Origin: Odobenus rosmarus divergens
Taxonomy: Eukaryota > Chordata > Mammalia > Carnivora > Odobenidae
Direction of reading: 5' to 3'
Assembly: GCF_000321225.1 (NCBI RefSeq)
Contig: NW_004450402.1
Coordinates: 3,736,274-3,800,273 of the forward strand
DNA: 64,000 nucleotides
The stretch's first letter is position 1, and every line of letters starts with the position of its first letter. Position numbers and translations under genes: made by a program. The notes under the pieces were generated by a model. The model had not been told where the DNA came from and made no database searches. It saw only the letters and a program-made list of their open reading frames with translations. This document shows positions 45,521 to 57,460 of this stretch, one piece after another.

Positions 45521-47722
45521 AACCCCAAGCCTTAGATGGTACCCCATAATTAAAGCCCATAATAATTATAAAATCCTATTCTTCTTAGCTACTGAGAAGA
45601 TATTTTATAAATATAAATATGTAAATACACACATATGCAAATTTTACAGAAGACATTATAAAGACCCAGCGATCTGGTGATATAGTCCAATGTTGAAGAG
45701 AAAGAAAAGGACTGTGGGAAAGGTGGTTTATTTGGCCCCAAATAAAATGTGGTCACTTGATAATTTTGCCTTAATATAGGACCTCAATCAGAAAATCTAC
45801 TAATCTAATGTAATTGAGAGCCTCTTTTCTACATGAAAGCCTTCATGCTGAAGACATTTCTAGAAATATTTCATTGTACTTTTCAAAATAAATAATCCCA
45901 GCTCCTTTAGCTTTCCCTTAGGGGTCCTATTGCTTTTCCTTTATTAGATCCAGATATGAAATACTCTGGCACTTGTGACTTTACTTGCAACTCAAATCAA
46001 GTACCGCAAACTGAAATGCCTACAAGGCCAGGAAAATAATAAAAATGAATGATCCTTTGGTCTTTATGTCCACATGTTTACGTTGTATAAATAAGGGGTG
46101 CATGCCTAGATAAAGGGTTGGTGGCTGCAATGTGCAGCTCCTGTCAGTTATTGCCATTGACCTTGAGTCCCTGGATCTTCCAATATTTCAAGAGAAGCCA
46201 GAAATCTGGATTTTTATAAGACAACTTCTAATTTGGGGTTTATAAACTACTTTAGGCTATATATGTGTGTCTGGTATCCAACGTTAAGAGTTGGTCTGTG
46301 ACTCTAAGATAATGATTCTCTAGTTGTTTTTCTCAAGACACATGCAGCCTTTGGCTCTCTAAGACCTTTGACTATCTATGTTAAGACACATTATTCTACC
46401 AGACTGTGGGGGGAAGCTACATGTCATAAGGCACCCTTGATTAATAAGGATTACGGTCTTTTCTCCGAGCTCATGTAAATGCCTAGGGCAGTCCTGGCTA
46501 TTGACAGTACTGAATAATATTAGAATAACCTTGCCTTTTTCCGGGTTATACATTCACTTTTTTTTATATTGGGTTTTTGTGTGTGTGTGTGATTATTCTT
46601 TATTACAGACCTCCCTGCTTGCTTTTTAGCTTATTGAGCCACCAATATAGCTCAGTCATATCATCAAATAATGATTCTCAATAACCTAATGTATGGAGTT
46701 TATTTTTTTTTCCGTCAGGGTTCTCCCTTTACTGATAATCTAGTGTATTAGGTTTACTTTGGCTCATTCAGTGTACTTGAACAGCATGCTATATATTCAA
46801 TACCTGAACTATGGGTTAGATGTTAAAATCATCTCATAAATCTGGCTCTTCCCTTTCACCAAATCAATTCTTGTTAGTTTAATTCCTCTTCTTCCATTAT
46901 CGTAGGGTTTCAATTATTTCCTGACTTCAAGTTTTATGCCCATTTTGCCAATCATTCACACTGCTGCGCAAATAAATATTCTAAGACTGGGGTTTTACCA
47001 TAATCAGATAAATATTCATACCTAATTATCTATCTTTTGGTATTCTCCCAAACAATCTAATATTTAGTCTCAATTCTGCAAAGACCACTTGCTTTCAACT
47101 CTCTCTAGCTTTGCCAGACCCCTTGCACCTTTCAGACTCAGACCAAACATCTACTGATTTCATGCAAAAAAAACTGAATCTAATATATTATGAGGGTCAG
47201 AATGATATCTGTGGTCAGGCAACCAAGGGAAAGAAACTAGCCTCTAGAGGAACTAAGGGTAGCTCTATCTTATAACCAACTTAGCTGCTCAGCCCTCTGG
47301 CCATATACTCTGCTGGAGACCAATCCACATAGCAAGCTTGTGAAAAATGCCCTTGGCCACGTACCCAGGTGAGGAAGAGAGAGAAAGGAAAAGGAAGAAA
47401 GAAAATAAAATTCACTACTCTATAGAAAAAAGATGGAAAAAAAACACACAAGTTTACCATTTTATTCAAAGAGTATACCTTCAAGGAGAGCATAAAATAG
47501 CAGATACGAATCTGATGTTGCTTCAGTTAGCATCCGTCTCCCCATACAGTGTGAGCACTAAGTAGGATCCAGTGTTTAAAGATGTACATTTTCTTACAAC
47601 AGCTAACTTCCTCATCTGGTGCTCAAAGAGGTTGTCTATCTGTTGGGTTTTCTGAAAGATGGTATGTACATCTCCATTCTAAGGAGTCTTCAATGATAAT
47701 TTGGAAGATAGATGGTGATGTC
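45521..47722. other. Unassigned AT-rich DNA
   Basis: About 2.2 kb without a recognised gene, RNA or transposon. A short (GT)n lies at 46577-46590. The frames at 46359-46553 and 47281-47565 have no recognisable domain. Confidence 0.5.
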
Positions 47723-47733
47723 TTATGTGCCAA

Positions 47734-47931
47734 GGTTTTTTTTTTAAAGATTGTATTTATTTATTTGATAGAGAGAGCAAGAGAGCATAAGCAGAGGGAG
47801 CGGTAGAAGGAGAGGGAGAAGCAAGCTCCCTGCTGAGCAGGGAGCCAGAAGTGGGGCTCCATCCCAGGACCCTGAGATCATGACCTGAGCCGAAGGCAGA
47901 TGCTTAACCGACTGAGCCACCCAGGCGCCCC
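47734..47931 (-). mobile_element. SINEC insertion, minus strand
   Basis: A reverse-complemented full SINE with tail TTTTAAAGATTGTATTTATT and head GAGCCACCCAGGCGCCCC. The flanks TTATGTGCCAA and TTACATGCCAA may be a decayed target duplication. Confidence 0.92.
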
Positions 47932-48056
47932 ATTACATGCCAACTTTAGAACTTACCTTCTACACACACACGCACACACCGACACTACCACCACCATCAA
48001 CACTTAAAATGTGATTCACTGTATTAATTACTCATAATGTCTGCAGCACATTTTTC

Positions 48057-48257
48057 TTTTTTTAGAAGATTTTATTTATTTATTTATTTGGGAGAGAGAA
48101 ATAGTGAGAGAGAAAGAGAGAGCATGAGCAAGGAGGAGAGGGAGAAGCAGGCTCCCCGCTGAGCGAGGCGCTGGATGTGGGATTCCATCCCAGGATCCTG
48201 GGATCGTGACCTGAGCAGAAGGCAGACACTTAACAGACGGAGCTACCCAGGCGCCCC
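48057..48257 (-). mobile_element. SINEC insertion, minus strand
   Basis: A full reverse-complemented SINE with head GAGCTACCCAGGCGCCCC. The 16-bp target duplication CTGCAGCACATTTTTC is perfect at 48041-48056 and 48258-48273. It lies 125 bp from the preceding SINE, in the same orientation, but has its own duplication, so it is an independent insertion. Confidence 0.95.
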
Positions 48258-48273
48258 CTGCAGCACATTTTTC

Positions 48274-48980
48274 GGAAACTGAAAAGAAGCATGCCATTTA
48301 AAAACTTTTCCTTAGGGAAAAAAATTAAAACTCTGTTGAAAATGTTTAAAAATAACAATATCGTGACTCAGTTCATGATCAAGGGGCTAGTATTAGATTT
48401 ACACTTGTGTAATAGAAAACTATGAAACTGGAGAAAACAATTTTTTAAAAATTGATTTCAGACATTGAAACATGGACAGTACAAGGCTATGATCCTTGAA
48501 AGAAGGAAAGCTCATGAGGTCAATTTCCCATTCATGCTGGCTTTCTGTCTGGGAGAGATTTCCAAGTTATTTCTCAGAAAACTGAAGAAGCAAAGAAGAG
48601 CTATATGACTGGATGGAGGAAAAAGTGAAGTGGGTACAAGAAATGGATATTTGGCTTTGGGGATTCGAAGGCATGTGTGATTGTTAGGGCAGGGCCCTGG
48701 AGAGAGGGAAGCACTGAGAGGAAGCCTGAGAAATTAGGACAGAGCTTCCCCTCGAGTCGTTGGCCAGCTTCTAAGTTTTTCCTGTGCAGGGCAGGAGTCT
48801 GTGAGGATCAGCAAAGAACAACTGCTGGGGGACTGAGAGGTGAACAGAGATTTCAGAGCCTCAGAGTGTGGGGGAAACATTGGCATGCCCATCCAGCCAG
48901 ATGGGGAGATGCTGATGAACAACTTGAGCATTCGGTTGAGAACTCAGAAAACCTATGCCTTAGGACTTAGGACCGTAGCC
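48274..48980. other. Unassigned non-coding DNA
   Basis: No gene or known repeat is seen. The 97-codon frame at 48677-48970 has no identifiable domain. Confidence 0.45.
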
Positions 48981-48984
48981 TAAG

Positions 48985-51215
48985 ATCCTTCCACTTAAAG
49001 CATGCTAGGACTAACAGCAAATGAGAACAAAATAACCTGACATGAATTTAACTGTTTGTTTGTCAGGGCAAAACCCCCTCTTTACAGGAAAATGACATCA
49101 TCCAGAAGCTCTACAAGATATCATTTATAATGTTCAGTGTACAATTAAATTACCAGATACGCAAAAAGCAAGATGATGCATGACACCCATGTCCACAGAA
49201 AATTGGCCAATAAAAGATTTCCTAAATGACTCAAATGTTGAAATAAGCAATGAAGGACTTAGAAGAACTATTATAAATATATTAAAGAATTTAGTAGAAA
49301 ATATGACCAAAACGTATGAACAGATAGAGAATTTCAGCAAAAAGTTGAAACTCCAGAAGAGGACTGGGTGGAAATTTTAGAAATGAAAAGAAAAGTCTCT
49401 CCAAAACAAAAAATTTATTGGAATATTTAATGGAGTTGAGAAGCTGGAAGGAGTTTTAGCAATCCCAAAGTCAATGATCTCAATCTATCTAATCTGACCT
49501 CCAGAGAGGAAATATAAGACTGAAAACTGCAGGCCACAGTTTCCATACATGTGGGCTAATGTCGAATAGTTTAACAAAAATAAATGCAACTAGAGTCCAG
49601 ATGGAGTTAGAGACAGAAAATGGAGCAGAAGAGAAAATATGTGAAAAGATAGGGGCCAAAAATGTTCCAAATTTGATTAAAAATATTGATCCACAGATGC
49701 AAGAAATACAGAAAATTCCAAGAGAATGAATAAATATAAAGACCACACTGGGGCACATCAAAGTGAAACTGAAGATGCAGGGCCTGGGTTGCTTAGTAGG
49801 TTAAGCGGTTGACTCTTGACTTTGGCTCAGGTCATGATCTCAGGGTAGTGGGATCAGCCCCACATCGGGCTCCATCCTGGGCAAGGAGCCTGCTTAAGAT
49901 TCTTTCTCTCCCTCTCCCTCTGCTCCTCCCACCCTGCTCTCTTTCTTTCTCTCTCTCTCTCTAAAACAAATGAAAAACAAAAAACAAACAACCACCACCA
50001 CAACAAAAAACCAAAGTGAAAATGAAAACTCAAAGAGAAAAATCTTAAAACCAGCAAGAGGTAAAAAACACATTATATTCATCAGTACAACAATAAAAAT
50101 GATACTGTCTTCTCATCAGAAAGAAATGGAAACGAAAAGAGATTGTAAAAATATCTTTACTAACATATCCAAGGACCTAGAATCATATATCCAGCAAAAA
50201 TAGTTATCCAAAAACAGAAGCAAAATAAATACCGTTCAGATGAACAAGTGCTTAATGCATTCGACACCAGCAAACCCATGCCACACAAACACAAAGGAAG
50301 TTCTAAAGTTAAAGAGAAATGTTCCCAGATGAAGGTCTGGACCTATAGGACTTAATGAAGATCACTGAAAATGGTAAATATGAGGGCAAATATAAAACGT
50401 TATTTTAAAATTTTTTTTCAAAAGAACACCTAACAGATGGGATGTATATAAAAAGCAAAGAGCAAAATACTAAGCTTGAACCCAACTAATATCAGTAATT
50501 TAATAAATCTAAGTAGATTCAACCACTCTATTTAAAAGACTTGCCAGTTTGGAAAGAAAGACTCAACTAAATAATGTTTATAAGGAATCTGTTTTGGGTA
50601 TAAGGACACAGATATGCTTAAACAAAGAAAACAGGCTGTATGATTCAAAGTCAATGAGTATTAAGTCAGGGAGAATTCCTAATGATAAAAGTGTCAATTC
50701 ATTAGGAAGATACAATGATCTTAAATATATTTAACTGAATAATAGTTTCAAAGTAACTGAAAAAAATGAGGAAAAAGGGAAAAGAAAAAAATAGGTAAGT
50801 CCACAATCCTACTCAGAGATTTTCACATTTTTCTCCCAGTAACTAATACACGAAGCAGACAAGAAATTCAGGAAGGATATAGAAGACTGGAAGAACATGA
50901 CTAACTAACTTGACCTAACTGACATTTACAGTTCACTATGCCCAACAGCTGCAGAAAATATATTACTTTCAAGTGTACATGGTCCCGTTCAACCAAACAG
51001 ATCATAGGCTGGGCTATAAAAATGAGTCTTAATAAATTTAAAAGATTGAGATCACACAGAGTATGTTCCTTAAAAAACAATGGGATTTAAACTAGAAATA
51101 AATTTGGAAATGTAGAAAATCTCCTGATATATGAAAACTGAATAACACACTTCCAAATAACCTATGGATCAAAGAATTAATTATACATTTTAGAAACATA
51201 TAACATAATTTATAT
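48985..51215 (+). mobile_element. Old L1 relic (ORF1 and early ORF2), plus strand
   Basis: ORF1-like sequence runs from about 49130 (GTGTACAATTAAATTACCAG) to 50400 (GAAAATGGTAAATATGAGGG). It passes through GTTCCAAATTTGATTAAAAAT, AAGAGAAAAATCTTAAAACC and ACACAAAGGAAGTTCTAAAG. Weak ORF2 endonuclease-like sequence follows up to about 51190 (CCAAATAACCTATGGATCAAAG). The reverse transcriptase and 3' end are absent. A SINE interrupts ORF1. Confidence 0.75.
49775..50010 (+). mobile_element. Older SINEC insertion in L1 ORF1
   Basis: The diverged head GGCCTGGGTTGCTTAGTAGG, the GGCTCAGGTCATGATCTCAGG core, a CT-rich stretch and a long ACAAA-rich tail make up the copy. The flanks CAAAGTGAAACTGAA (from 49759) and CAAAGTGAAAATGAA (from 50012) are the target duplication within ORF1. 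Confidence 0.9.
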
Positions 51216-51265
51216 CTGAAATACATTCGATACTGTATGGTTGCATACTAAGATCACTAGTAGCA

Positions 51266-52530
51266 TTAAGAATTGTCCCTGAGACACCCCAACATTAAGT
51301 GTCCAGAGAGATGAGAAAGAAAGAAAGAATCACCAAAGGAAACCAAGGGGTGGCCAATGAGGTGGCTGGAAAACCAAGAGCGTGATGTTCTGGAAGCCAA
51401 GTGAAAGTGTTTCAAGGAGAGAACGATCAAATTTGTTAACTTGTAGGTCAAGCAACATGAGAACTGTGAATTGATCTTTCATTTAGAACATGCAAGTCAG
51501 CTGGTGACCTGGAAAAGACTAGCTGAGGGGGGATGGTGTGGGTGAAAGCCTGACTGATATATTCAAGAGGAAATGGACACAGAATAAAATATGGACATAG
51601 AGTAATACAGAGTATGCAGAAATGGCAAGAACTGGGAAATTCTCTTTTGACTGCTTCATCAGGAAGATGAGGAAGGTGTTGGTGATCAGAAGTGGGAGGA
51701 GAGAAGAGGAGATATGAATAAGATATTTGGGAGAATGGGAAAATAAATGGAGCAGGAGATGTGGTATTATTGTTGAGCACATTAACAGCCAGTTAAAGTA
51801 ATTGATTATGAACTTAAGTGAAATCAGTCAATATGGCATGTGTTTTTCTCCAGACATTTTCATCTGAACAGGTACAGGGATAAGGTAGACAGAGATTTAG
51901 TTTTAATGAGGATTGGGATTTTTGCCAAGTAAATACAAGATATGTAAATGTGTATTCAAGGAAATGATTATAATGATTGACAATGGAATCTAAAAAGGGG
52001 AGGTAGGACATGAGAATAAGTAAAAAGCCCATAGAATCAAAGAATTTTAACTATGAAGGGTTTGAAAGAGTATCAGAACAGTAGTACGAGTGAGCAGAAA
52101 GGCGAAGAGATGTTGTTCAGAGGCCTCAGTGCTTGGCTGTAAGATTATGGAGGGATTTCACGATTGGTGCTGTCAGTGGGAATGAATGTCTGCGGTGGTT
52201 TAGAGGAAAAAAAGTCATTGAATGACAGCAGCTAAAGAAACTGAAATTTTAGGGGTTTGGGAGAATAAACCAAGTGCATATTGAAATCACCCACTGTTAT
52301 GACAAGGGTAGTGCTGGAGAGCATGACAGCAAGCCAGGAGCTAACATCTTCAAGGAATAAGGGGATGTTGGTTGGCAGATGGGTTGGTAGTTGGGCTGCA
52401 TATGGGCACAATCTGTTGGCTTAGAAAGGAAAGAGAACAGTCTAGAAGGTACAGTAGGAGCAAAAAGGATTCCTGCCTCACCCCTAGTGCCTGAGGTACT
52501 ACAAGTACAGGAGGGAAGATAGATACCCTA
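51266..52530 (+). repeat. Ancient repeat, unnamed family A, 3' part (longest copy)
   Basis: GATGTTCTGGAAGCCAAGTG, GTGTTTCAAGGAGAG, TAGGTCAAGCAACATGAGAAC, GAATTGATCTTTCATTTAG and GTGGGTGAAAGCCTGACTG make up the downstream half of a long mammalian repeat. The purine-rich sequence up to 52530 seems to continue it. This is the longest copy here. I cannot name the family with certainty. Confidence 0.45.
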
Positions 52531-53275
52531 AAAGATATCCACCCCCCAAAATATTGTCTTCAGTGGAGAATCTGGTTTCAAATTTGCTCTTAATGACAGA
52601 ACAATCCTGGTTTCTAGAAATAGCCCAGGAGAAAGTGGCTGTCACTAAAACTGCTTTTCAGGCTGCAGGAGTGTCTGCTCTATCTTGACACTTCTTTTGG
52701 TGCCATAAAGAAGTGTTACTGCTGTATCTCTGGCAATTTCAACCACCCTCAAACCACGCACAACTTTGAAGATCTCACACCTTTTGACAAAACTAGTTTC
52801 CATGTGATGAGACAGAGGTCCTCTCTCACTCTCTCTCTCTCTCTCTCTCTCGTCTTTTGCAGGGGGAGCATAAGCGAAGAGATGATGGGGTAGTTGGGAT
52901 AGTTTAAAGCACATTTGGCTACTGTTAGAAGCAGAAGGTAGGAAAACTATACTGTCAGAAAACACTAAATATAAAACTGAAGTATGCAATTTGTCAATAC
53001 TCTGTAACACACTAAGTGGGATGTGATGGATCCTGAAAGCAACCAGCGAGAGTTCCGAAAGGTGAACCCTCACAAGCTGGGAAAATATCAGACAGAGAGC
53101 TTTATTAAAGAAGAAAAACAATCAATGGCCAAATGCTCATCTCTCTCAAAATGCTGCATACATTTCTTCTTTTTAAGTTGCTTTCTCAGCAGAGGGAACT
53201 GTTCTTATGGGTTAACTTACTACATAATTAGACTACGGTCAGGAATCAATTCCTAACATCTGATGAATCACAAGA
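52531..53275. other. Unassigned DNA with a (CT)n microsatellite
   Basis: A (CT)n run lies at 52820-52850. The minus-strand frame 52645-53121 (158 codons) reads through it as RERERESER. I recognise no family in that frame and no promoter or splice context, so I list it only as an unassigned frame. Confidence 0.5.
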
Positions 53276-53279
53276 GTGC

Positions 53280-53555
53280 TTATGAGGGGGAGGAGAGCCA
53301 AACGAGCTGTGGGAGATGTGACCACGGAGGCTGAGTTTGGAGCGCTGACGAGAAAAAAACCCAAGGAATGAAGGCAGACTCTAGAAGCTGGGGGAAAATA
53401 AAAAAAGGCAAGGAAATTGATTCCCCAGTGAAGCCTACAGAAGCAAAGCTGTCTGGTGACACCTTGCTTTCATTCTGACCTCCAGTTCTGTATGAGGATA
53501 CGTTTGTGTTGTAACAACTTTGTGGCAACTTGTTACAGCAGCAGTAGGAATCTGA
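53280..53555 (+). repeat. MaLR/MLT1-like LTR 3' part
   Basis: GGTGACACCTTGCTTTCATTC, TGACCTCCAGTTCTGTATGAG, TTGTGTTGTAACAAC and GGCAACTTGTTACAGCAGCAG follow the 3' end of mammalian MaLR-type LTRs in sense orientation. The 5' part is unclear. Confidence 0.6.
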
Positions 53556-53980
53556 AACCGTAAACTGATACTATGCCACAAGGAAAGAAAAACAAAAAGG
53601 AGTCAAAACAGTGGTTGATTTCAGGACTTTATCTTACAAAAGCCTCCCTGAGCCTAGTGGAAAATAAAGAGATTCAAATGACTTTCATCACTTAATTAGG
53701 AAACGCATTTGACAATGCCAAACCTTCTGCACTTTCACCCAAAATGCAAATGAAAGAACTGCTGTCTCCAGCATGAATTCCATAAATATTTGTTGGCCAT
53801 GATATAGAGCAAAATTTACAAAGAGCAGTTTTGGCAATAAAGTACATTTGGGGATCTTTGGGTACTTGTTCTTTCCATAAGTGAATTTTATGCAATCTGA
53901 CTAATGGCACTGATTTCTTTCTTTCTTCATTTTTTTTTTTTTTTTTTGGAGTACTTATATGGCCTTTCACAAAATGTTTT
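53556..53980. other. Unassigned DNA with a poly-T run
   Basis: A poly-T of about 18 bases lies at 53930-53947. No gene or clear repeat is otherwise seen. Confidence 0.5.
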
Positions 53981-53984
53981 GCAT

Positions 53985-54140
53985 GCGTCTCAGGTGATCA
54001 TCACCACATTCCTAGGAATTGATTGAGACTTTTATTGTTTTTTTAAAAACCTTATTCATGAAGAGCTGAAGTTTCAAGCAAGGTTGACTTCTCAAATGTC
54101 ATCCAACTATAAATGACAGAGCAACAACAGAAAATCCCTC
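53985..54140 (-). repeat. MIR relic, minus strand
   Basis: GTGATCATCACCACATTCC, GAAGAGCTGAAGTTTCAAGC and CATCCAACTATAAATGACAGAGC follow the reverse-complemented MIR middle, weakly. Confidence 0.5.
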
Positions 54141-54284
54141 ATTTAATTATAACCACTGTATATCCACATGCCTCTTCATTTCATACTGTGCTTTTCTGGT
54201 GTAAATTTAAAAAAAAATGAAGTGTTCTTAGCAAAATAATTGGATAAAATGTTTATCATTCTTTCTCTTTTGACAAATATATAT

Positions 54285-54590
54285 GGCCAGGCCCCAGGTC
54301 TACCACTGTGAAAAAGATGAAATCCCTGTCTTCAAGTTCATTGTGTAGTAGAAGAGATACATTGGTAGATTGGTATTTGCTCTATCATGGGGGCCATGAT
54401 AGGGGTAAGTACTGTGTCAAAGGAACAGAGAGCAAGGGACGTAATATGGGATTGGGGACATCAGGGAAGATTTCTCAAAAGCATAAAATCACATTTGTGA
54501 AGCTGAGACAATTAGCCCAGCAAATGGGAGATGGGAGTGTGGGAAGATGTTCCAGGAAGAATAAATAAAGCAGGACTGAGAATAGGCTTC
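54285..54590 (+). repeat. Ancient repeat, unnamed family A, 5' part
   Basis: GCCCCAGGTCTACCACTGTG, GAAATCCCTGTCTTCAAGTTC, AAGTACTGTGTCAAAGGAAC and GGACATCAGGGAAGATTTCTC match the opening of family A and its continuation. Confidence 0.5.
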
Positions 54591-55349
54591 CAAGAATGTT
54601 TCAATACAGCAGAACTTCCTTCTCCCCACACATTGGGTGACACACTTACAGTTCAACAAATGTCATTACCCAGAGGCCAGGGACACAGTGCTGGGTCCTG
54701 CCAGTCCATCCAGGAGGCCACCTGAGTACAAAGATTTTTTTTTCTTTCCTCGAGAAATTAGTAGAACTGTCTGATATCAAAATGTTAATTTGTGCAGTGC
54801 ATATCTAAAATGGCTGTTTCCTGATTTCTTCTAGGAGAAGGGCTAAAACACACTTATCTTTTCAGACTGTGCATCAATTCTTAGCTCCTTCTTGTCCGTG
54901 AGGATATCCTTCCCTGAATCCTGCCAGTTTGCCTGCCCTGAAAAGAACAGATGTGGTAAGACCATCTTAACATGTCATTACTACACCACTTTGCAAACTG
55001 CTTAACTCCAGAAGTATCAGGCCTAGAGTGTATAAGGCATTTTAACAGCTTAGAAATGCAAAATTAATGCAAAGCAATGTTATGTTACATAACAGTTAAT
55101 TGACTTACCATGTTGTACGTTATATCATTCAACAAACAGCCCAGATTAATTCACTAAGGGTCATGCTGAGGACCTAAGAAAAACTCCATAGGTTTTCTAA
55201 CATCCCAAATTTACCCCTAGGTGGTTTACATTAATTTGTTAAATACAGCCGAAGAATTTATTTATTGTACAGGGTTTGGAAAATGGGAGACATGTATACT
55301 CTGTTAGCTGTTTAAAATATGGAATTAAAATGTTAAAATAATTTATCAA
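54591..55349. other. Unassigned non-coding DNA
   Basis: No gene or recognisable repeat is seen. Confidence 0.5.
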
Positions 55350-55363
55350 GAAAATTCATAAGG

Positions 55364-55560
55364 GGGGTGCCTGGGTGGCTCAGTCGTTAAGCATCTGCCT
55401 TCGGCTCGGGTCATGATCCCAGGGTCCTGGGATCAAGCCCCACATCGGGCTCCCTGCTCAACAGGAAGCCTGCTTCTCCCTCTCCCACTCCCCCTGTTGT
55501 GTTCCCTCTCTGGCTGTCTCTCTCTCTGTCAAATAAATAAATAAAATCTTAAAAAAAAAA
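55364..55560 (+). mobile_element. SINEC insertion, plus strand (young)
   Basis: A well-preserved copy from GGGGTGCCTGGGTGGCTCAG to AAATAAATAAATAAAATC and poly-A. The target duplication AAAATTCATAAGG is perfect at 55351-55363 and 55561-55573. Confidence 0.96.
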
Positions 55561-55619
55561 AAAATTCATAAGGAGTCCAGTGGGGTGCAGCACACAGCAC
55601 TTTGGAGGACGTAGGTACA

Positions 55620-55745
55620 GGTGAGACAGTGTGCCATTCAAGCAGGACCTTATCTGCTCCATTCATTGCTTACTCCCCCGCCACCTACAACAGTGCCTGG
55701 CACCCAGGAGATGCATAGTATTTACATATTCATTAAGTGAACACA
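55620..55745 (+). repeat. L2 LINE 3' end fragment
   Basis: CCACCTACAACAGTGCCTGGC, CACCCAGGAGATGCATAG and TATTCATTAAGTGAAC follow the last part of L2. Confidence 0.65.
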
Positions 55746-55756
55746 TGAATACCTGT

Positions 55757-56195
55757 TATAGTTTGAATTATGTGTCCTCCCACTCAAATCCATGTGTTGA
55801 AGTCCTAACCCCAATACCTCAGAGTGTGACCTTATTTGATGACAGGCTCTTTAGAAAGGTAATCAAGTTATAATAAGGTCATCAGGGTAGGCTCTAATCC
55901 AATATGACAGGAATCTTGATTTTTTTTAAGGTAAATTAAGAGCAAAGATAAACACACAAGGACAACACCATGTGTTGATGAAGGCAGAGATCAAGGTGAT
56001 GTTTCTACCAGCCAAGGAAGAGCAAAAATTGCCAGCCAGCCACCAGAAGCTGGGCAAGAGGCACGGAACAGATTTTCTGTCTGAGCCCTCAGAGGAAAGC
56101 AAACCTGCTGACATCTTAATCTCAGATTCATAGCCTCCAGAACTGTGAGACAATAGATTTCTGTTGTTTCAGCCACCCCGTTGTCTAAGCCCCAA
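55757..56195 (+). repeat. MLT1-like (ERVL-MaLR) LTR, plus strand, full length
   Basis: It starts GTTATAGTTTGAATTATGTG and continues with GTTGAAGTCCTAACCCCAATACC, GTGACCTTATTTGATGACAGG, CTCTAATCCAATATGACAGG, GCCTCCAGAACTGTGAGAC and TTCTGTTGTTTCAGCCACCCC. The minus frames at 55926-56176 are shadows of it. Confidence 0.9.
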
Positions 56196-56560
56196 CAAAT
56201 GAATATAATATCTTTCTAGTTAAGTCTTGAATATCCAAGTTACAGGCTATCTTGATTTTAATCTTCCACCCTGACTTGTGTGAGTTCTTCAGTTGTGTTG
56301 ATGTCAGCATTTGATCAACTAACTACTCTGTGAAATAGTCAACAAACCTACGAGCTTTGTATTTCACATATCATAAAACTGCTCACAGTGCAAGTGCTCA
56401 AAAAAAAATGCTTAAGCTATAAAAGTCTTGTCTCTTCTGTTAAGTGGCTTCCGCATAGGCTTGAAGATTAAATGAGATGATTTTTGCAACATACGTAGAT
56501 GGCCCAGAGAAAGTCCTCAGTAGACGAAATTTGCAGATAACAGCTTAATTTAGTGTAAAA
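56196..56560. other. Unassigned non-coding DNA
   Basis: No gene or recognisable repeat is seen. Confidence 0.5.
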
Positions 56561-56564
56561 GAAA

Positions 56565-56790
56565 TATGAGTTAAACTTAGATATTACGGATTTGAACCTT
56601 TACTAACTGTGTGACCTTCAGCTAGCTATCCAGTCTGTCTGTGTTCTTGGAGAGGTTACATTTCTTTGTGCTCTCTTGTAACGATATTGCGATAGGTTGT
56701 AAAGATGATTGTGTTAATATATGAAAATCTCTTAGCATAGTGATGACCACATAGCAAGAACTCAGTAAGAGATAGTTTTATTGCTACCCA
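56565..56790 (+). repeat. MIR relic, plus strand
   Basis: GGATTTGAACCTTTACTAACTG, GTGTGACCTTCAGCTAGC, TAGCATAGTGATGACCACATAGC and AAGAACTCAGTAAGAG follow MIR from the B-box to the 3' end. Confidence 0.78.
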
Positions 56791-56864
56791 TTGAATATAA
56801 AAACACTGTGCTAGACACTGAGTAGGAGTTGGGAATATAAGAAGTTTCAAAAGTGAACAAGTCA

Positions 56865-57078
56865 TTGGGGCGCCTGGGTGGCTCAGTTGGTTGAGCCACT
56901 GCCTTCGGCTCAGGTCATGATCTTGGAGTCTGGGGATCGAGTCCCGCATCGAGTCCCGCATCGGGCTCCCAGCTCAGCGGGGAGTCTGCTTCTCCCTCTG
57001 ACCCTCTTCCCTCTTGTGCTCTCTATCTCTCATTCTCTCTCTCTCAAATAAATAAATAAATGAAATCTTTTTTTAAAA
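56865..57078 (+). mobile_element. SINEC insertion with an internal 13-bp tandem duplication
   Basis: A full SINE from GGGGCGCCTGGGTGGCTCAG to an A-rich tail. The 16-bp target duplication AAAAGTGAACAAGTCA is perfect at 56849-56864 and 57079-57094. In the body, ATCGAGTCCCGC occurs twice in tandem (about 56937-56962), where sister copies have one. Confidence 0.96.
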
Positions 57079-57139
57079 AAAAGTGAACAAGTCAGTTTTA
57101 CTTCTTAGTAAATTCAAAAGAGCATATGAAACAATTATA

Positions 57140-57460
57140 GTTAGAAAATACCAGCTGCTGTAACAAGTAAACCACCAAATTCCCATGGCTCACCCCCGTA
57201 GAAGTTTCTGTCCTACTCATGCAAAAGTCCAAGGTGGCTCTTCCTGTTTGGCAGGTGTGTCTTTCCTTTAGGCAGTGATTTGGGAAACTAGACTCCATCA
57301 GCCTGGGGCTCTGGATTCCCTTAGGACCTCAGTGTCATCTGCCTCCAGGCAGCTGAAAGGAAAAGGGAAAGAGTATGAGAGAGATTAGAGAAGAGTAACT
57401 ACTTTTCAAAAACCCAGGTCCAAAAGGGAACATCCCACTTCAGCTCATGTCTCATTGATG
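57140..57460 (-). repeat. Possible interspersed repeat, family not named
   Basis: CAGCTGCTGTAACAAGTAAACC, then CATGCAAAAGTCCAAGGTGG and CTGTTTGGCAGGTGTG, and a later AGCTGAAAGGAAAAGGG stretch resemble a mammalian interspersed repeat. I know it by wording but cannot name it. Similar wording may occur at 34390-34480 and 36430-36520. Confidence 0.35.

Noticed and set aside
47734..48257. Pair of similar SINEs as a segmental duplication
   Set aside because: Their sequences differ and the second has its own target duplication, so they are independent insertions.
52645..53121. Minus-strand frame of 158 codons as a possible gene or processed pseudogene
   Set aside because: It reads through a (CT)n microsatellite as RERERESER and I recognise no protein family in either flank of that run. 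A protein search of its first and last 60 residues would be decisive.
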